NCBI GenBank assembly: GCA_963817075.1
Contig: CAWFMT010000009.1
Coordinates: 620,001-684,000 of the forward strand
Direction of reading: 5' to 3'
DNA length: 64,000 nucleotides
Source: DASPKM01 sp963817075
GTDB lineage: Bacteria > Bacteroidota > Bacteroidia > Chitinophagales > Chitinophagaceae
Shown: positions 61,514 to 64,000 of the stretch, piece by piece
Position numbering within the stretch: the stretch's first letter is position 1
Layout of the letters: every line of letters begins with the position of its first letter
Notes under the pieces: model-generated
What the model saw: only the letters and a program-made list of their open reading frames with translations
What the model was told of the DNA's origin: nothing
Databases searched by the model: none
Made by a program: the position numbers and the translations under genes

Positions 61514-63082
61514 CTACTCCAGTGACCCTTTTTTGTTTCTAATTTCGAAGAGATCATCAAGTTTGGTATTCAGCGCCTTTTCCAATGACAGTTTAAAATC
61601 TTCGGGATAAGGATGCTTAAACTTCCATTCATTGAAATACGCCTTCATTCCATTGTCAAGATTCTCCTTGCCAAGGTTCAATTCCAGAATGTACAACCAT
61701 ACAGCAGTCTTTAGATAGACAACAACACCATATTCATCCTTGTTACTAAAAGAAGCCGAATGAGTCTCAATTGCAGGTTCCATCGGGATCCGGGAAAGGG
61801 CTGAATATATCAGTGACGTGAACTCACCTGAAGGCCTCTTCCTGACATCTTCAGGAATCTCCTTTCCAAAAACACTATTCGCACGATATTTTTCCGCCTC
61901 ATATCTAAACTGAAAATAACTATTGATGCCTTCATCCATCCAGGCATGATCACGTTCATTGCTTCCAAGGATGCCGTAAAACCAGTTGTGTCCTACTTCA
62001 TGGGTGATAACTGCATCAAGCGTTTCCTCACTCGCATCCGGACTTGTAATATGTGTGATCATTGGATATTCCATTCCACCTGACATCAGGTTCCTGGGAC
62101 CTTCAACTGCCTGCACTACGGGATAAGGATATTCGCCGATCCATTTACTGTATTTACTTGTTGCGTCTTTTATGTAATCAGTGCTGTTGTCCCATAACTT
62201 GTTTCCTCCCGGAAGATGGTAAGAAAAAACATCCACCGTTTTGCCAGAGGGAAGATTCAGGGTATCATATTCAATGATGAAATTTTTGTCAGCAAACCAT
62301 GCGAAATCGTGTACGCTATCTGCGGTATAGGTCAAGGTTTTTGGAGTGGTTGCTGTTGATTTATATTTTGAATTGGTTCCGGTATGATTTGCTTTTCCTA
62401 ATTCCTTATAAGCATTTAGTTCTTCTGCATTCTGCATTGTTCCTGTTGCCGCCACCACATAGGCAGGTGGCACACTGATGTTTACTTTGAAACTCCCAAA
62501 TTCACTAAAAAATTCACCCTGATCCAGGTAAGGCATTTCGTGCCATCCTTTCCGATCGTATACTGCTGGTTTAGGATACCACTGACAGATGATATAAGAT
62601 TGTTTTCCATCATGCCCCATTCTTGAAATGTAAGAAGGCAGCTTCACAAAAAATGGTGTGCTGATCTTTACTTTTTCACCGGTCGCAATAGGTTTCGGCA
62701 GAAAAACTTTAATAATGTCTATCTCTTCAGGATGAGGTTCTGTCTTCACTTTTTGTCCGTCAACAGTAAAATCCAGGCTATCAATAAACCCTTTATCCTT
62801 CATATCCTTCCATCGTTTTTTACCATCTTTTTCCCGTGCGAGCTGCTTGGCAAAGGCAGAATTATCATTCTTATAAGCATTTGGCCAGATATGGAACCAG
62901 ATAAAGTCAAGCTTATCAGGAGAATTGTTAAGGTATTCCAAATTCAAAACTCCCTTCAGTGTGTTGTCTTTATCGTTAAGACTCACATCAATAGTGTAAT
63001 CAACCCGCTGTTGCCAGTATGCCTGTTGCGCAAATGATGATATCGATAGGAAAATGGATAATGCAAGCAATCTCGTCTTCAT
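61514..63082 (-). CDS. Secreted M1-type metallopeptidase, short form
   Basis: I start at the ATG at 63082 (MKTRLLALSIFLSISSFAQQ, a signal peptide). The 522-residue protein has the M1 catalytic unit: YWQQRVDYTIDVSLNDKDNTLKGVLNLEYLNNSPD (23-57), QWYPKPAVYDRKGWHEMPYLDQGEFFSEFG (167-196), GGMEYPM (335-341), HEVGHNW (361-367) and third ligand Glu384 in WMDEGINSY. It ends soon after the catalytic domain and lacks the large C-terminal domain of the adjacent paralogue at 58588. It should be a periplasmic or surface aminopeptidase. Tandem arrangement with a longer relative points to duplication. Confidence 0.9.
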   Translation of the reverse strand: MKTRLLALSIFLSISSFAQQAYWQQRVDYTIDVSLNDKDNTLKGVLNLEYLNNSPDKLDFIWFHIWPNAYKNDNSAFAKQLAREKDGKKRWKDMKDKGFIDSLDFTVDGQKVKTEPHPEEIDIIKVFLPKPIATGEKVKISTPFFVKLPSYISRMGHDGKQSYIICQWYPKPAVYDRKGWHEMPYLDQGEFFSEFGSFKVNISVPPAYVVAATGTMQNAEELNAYKELGKANHTGTNSKYKSTATTPKTLTYTADSVHDFAWFADKNFIIEYDTLNLPSGKTVDVFSYHLPGGNKLWDNSTDYIKDATSKYSKWIGEYPYPVVQAVEGPRNLMSGGMEYPMITHITSPDASEETLDAVITHEVGHNWFYGILGSNERDHAWMDEGINSYFQFRYEAEKYRANSVFGKEIPEDVRKRPSGEFTSLIYSALSRIPMEPAIETHSASFSNKDEYGVVVYLKTAVWLYILELNLGKENLDNGMKAYFNEWKFKHPYPEDFKLSLEKALNTKLDDLFEIRNKKGSLE

Positions 63083-63161
63083 GAATTTCAACTTATTAAG
63101 TGTGCTAATATAGGAACGGAATAGATGCGTCTTATCGTATGAAAGTTGCAGGCCAGAGGAG

Positions 63162-63267
63162 GTTTGATTGTTCGAATGTTTGGATGTTCGGAAATTTAAC
63201 CGCCAGGACGCCATGGCGCAAGGTTTCGTCAAGAACATAAACATTCAAACAATCAAACATTCAAATT
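63162..63267. repeat. Nested repeat: CAAACATTC palindrome with half REP-like element in its loop
   Basis: The outer arms are gtTTGATTGTTCGAATGTTTG (63162-63182) and CATTCAAACAATCAAACATT (63242-63261). Inside, from about 63194 to 63232, is TTTAACCGCCAGGACGCCAT and GGCGCAAGG, a left arm of the TTAACCGC family. The composite lies between the M1 gene and the sugar transferase. Confidence 0.7.
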
Positions 63268-63273
63268 TCTTTG

Positions 63274-64000
63274 TCACTTCCCCTTCGCTGTAAAAATAAT
63301 CCTGAGCGTATGCACAAGGATCTTAAAGTCCAGGGCCAATGAAATATTTTCAATGTAAAGAAGGTCATACTTCATTCTTTCGGTCATTTCTTCTACATTC
63401 TCTGCATACCCAAATTGAACCATCCCCCAGGAAGTGAGGCCAGGCTTTACTTTAAGCAGATATTTGAAATAGGGCGATTTTGAAAGGATCTGGTCTATAT
63501 AAAATTTCCTTTCGGGTCTTGGTCCAACAAGGCTCATTTCTCCTTTCAGAATATTCCAGAGTTGGGGTAGCTCATCAAGCCTCCATTTACGCATGGTTTT
63601 TCCCCATCTTGTGATGCGGGGGTCATTCGCTGTTGACAATGCAGGTCCATTCTTCTCAGCATCAGCCACCATTGATCTGAACTTATAAATTCTAAATGAC
63701 TTGTTTTTGTATCCAATCCTCTCCTGGGAAAAGATAATGGGTCCCTTGGAAGAAATTTTCACACGAATTGCGGCATAGATCATCAAAGGGGAGAGAAGTA
63801 TAAGCCCAATGATTGCAACTGAAACATCCAATAATCTTTTTATGTTTTGTTGCCATTCGGGTATGAGGTCAGTCTTGATATCTGTAAGCAGGGCGCCAAA
63901 AATGTTGCTGGTCTTGACCGTTCCTGAAAGGATGTCGATAGTATCTGGTACCATCTTGATCTCGATATCTTTTTCACTCAGCTTTTCTATCACTTCTTCC
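63274..64000 (-). CDS. Polyprenyl glycosylphosphotransferase (exopolysaccharide priming sugar transferase), C-terminal part
   Basis: The frame is open to the right edge, so the 5' end of the gene is beyond the window. The visible 241 codons end in the bacterial sugar transferase domain: KRLLDVSVAIIGLILLSPLMIYAAIRVK (membrane hairpin/helix), GPIIFSQERIGYKNKSFRIYKFRSMVADAE, LSTANDPRITRWGKTMRKWRLDELPQLWNILKGEMSLVGPRPE. This catalyses transfer of a sugar phosphate to undecaprenyl phosphate, the first step of exopolysaccharide or O-antigen synthesis, at the inner membrane. The N-terminal CoA-binding-like part expected in WcaJ-type proteins is not in the window. It may belong to a polysaccharide cluster to the right. 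Confidence 0.93.
   Translation of the reverse strand, partial: EEVIEKLSEKDIEIKMVPDTIDILSGTVKTSNIFGALLTDIKTDLIPEWQQNIKRLLDVSVAIIGLILLSPLMIYAAIRVKISSKGPIIFSQERIGYKNKSFRIYKFRSMVADAEKNGPALSTANDPRITRWGKTMRKWRLDELPQLWNILKGEMSLVGPRPERKFYIDQILSKSPYFKYLLKVKPGLTSWGMVQFGYAENVEEMTERMKYDLLYIENISLALDFKILVHTLRIIFTAKGK

Noticed and set aside
1..64000. tRNA, rRNA, transposase or phage genes
   Set aside because: I searched by eye for tRNA-like TTCRA loops, rRNA cores, DDE/Y1 transposase and integrase motifs and found none; small non-coding RNAs cannot be excluded.

Overview
The window reads as a chromosomal segment of a free-living Bacteroidota, most like the Chitinophagaceae and relatives (inference from gene content; no 16S rRNA is present). 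Pointers are a secreted esterase with a type IX secretion tail, a TonB-dependent receptor with a carboxypeptidase-like plug extension, a large TamB protein, many AQ-type signal peptides, start sites without Shine-Dalgarno sequences, and promoters of the Bacteroidota form TTTG-N19-TAnnTTTG. No tRNA, rRNA, phage, transposase or CRISPR array was seen.

Layout. 0-1.9 kb: 3' end of a glycosylasparaginase, cutC and an Rrf2 regulator. 1.9-7.3 kb (minus): pfkA, pyk, a small secreted protein and a membrane-anchored trehalose-6-phosphate synthase, probably one glycolysis/trehalose unit. 7.5-18.9 kb: RmlD-like reductase, arginase, acyl-CoA dehydrogenase, S9 peptidase, T9SS esterase, MgtE, SET-domain protein and small proteins. 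19.0-19.9 kb: a gene-free array of ~250-bp tandem repeats beside a TonB-dependent receptor carrying two frameshifts. 22.4-34.8 kb: lipoproteins, rpe, a methyltransferase, a TolB-like propeller protein, a PfkB kinase, small secreted and membrane proteins, a metallophosphoesterase, an HD protein, a PepSY-like protein and homogentisate dioxygenase. 35.1-39.1 kb: infA-rpmJ-rpsM-rpsK-rpsD-rpoA-rplQ, ended by a clear terminator, then carA. 40.5-47.9 kb: GNAT, aroQ, a PpiC isomerase, a BNR-repeat protein, a MORN-like protein and an SPFH/Arc-like operon with a textbook promoter and a possible operator. 48.1-63.1 kb: three M1-type metallopeptidases, HupE and DUF6702-like proteins, a TamB gene whose 5' half is broken by many frame changes, a methyltransferase and a FemAB-like acyltransferase. 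63.3-64 kb: an exopolysaccharide priming sugar transferase running off the right edge.

The most unusual feature is the intergenic DNA. Nearly every gap holds imperfect palindromes built from short repeated words. One family has TTAACCGC...GCGGTTAA ends (four full copies and several halves). Others are built from CATTTTACATTTT, TCAAATTTTCAAA, TTCGTGTAATTCGTG, CAAACATTCAAA or agtcagaag words. One palindrome carries another family's half-element in its loop, and one 54-bp element occurs twice without change, each time just after a stop codon. The other striking pattern is single-base frame breaks in three long envelope genes (TonB receptor, TamB, M1 peptidase); whether these are real decay or sequencing error cannot be settled from the sequence alone.
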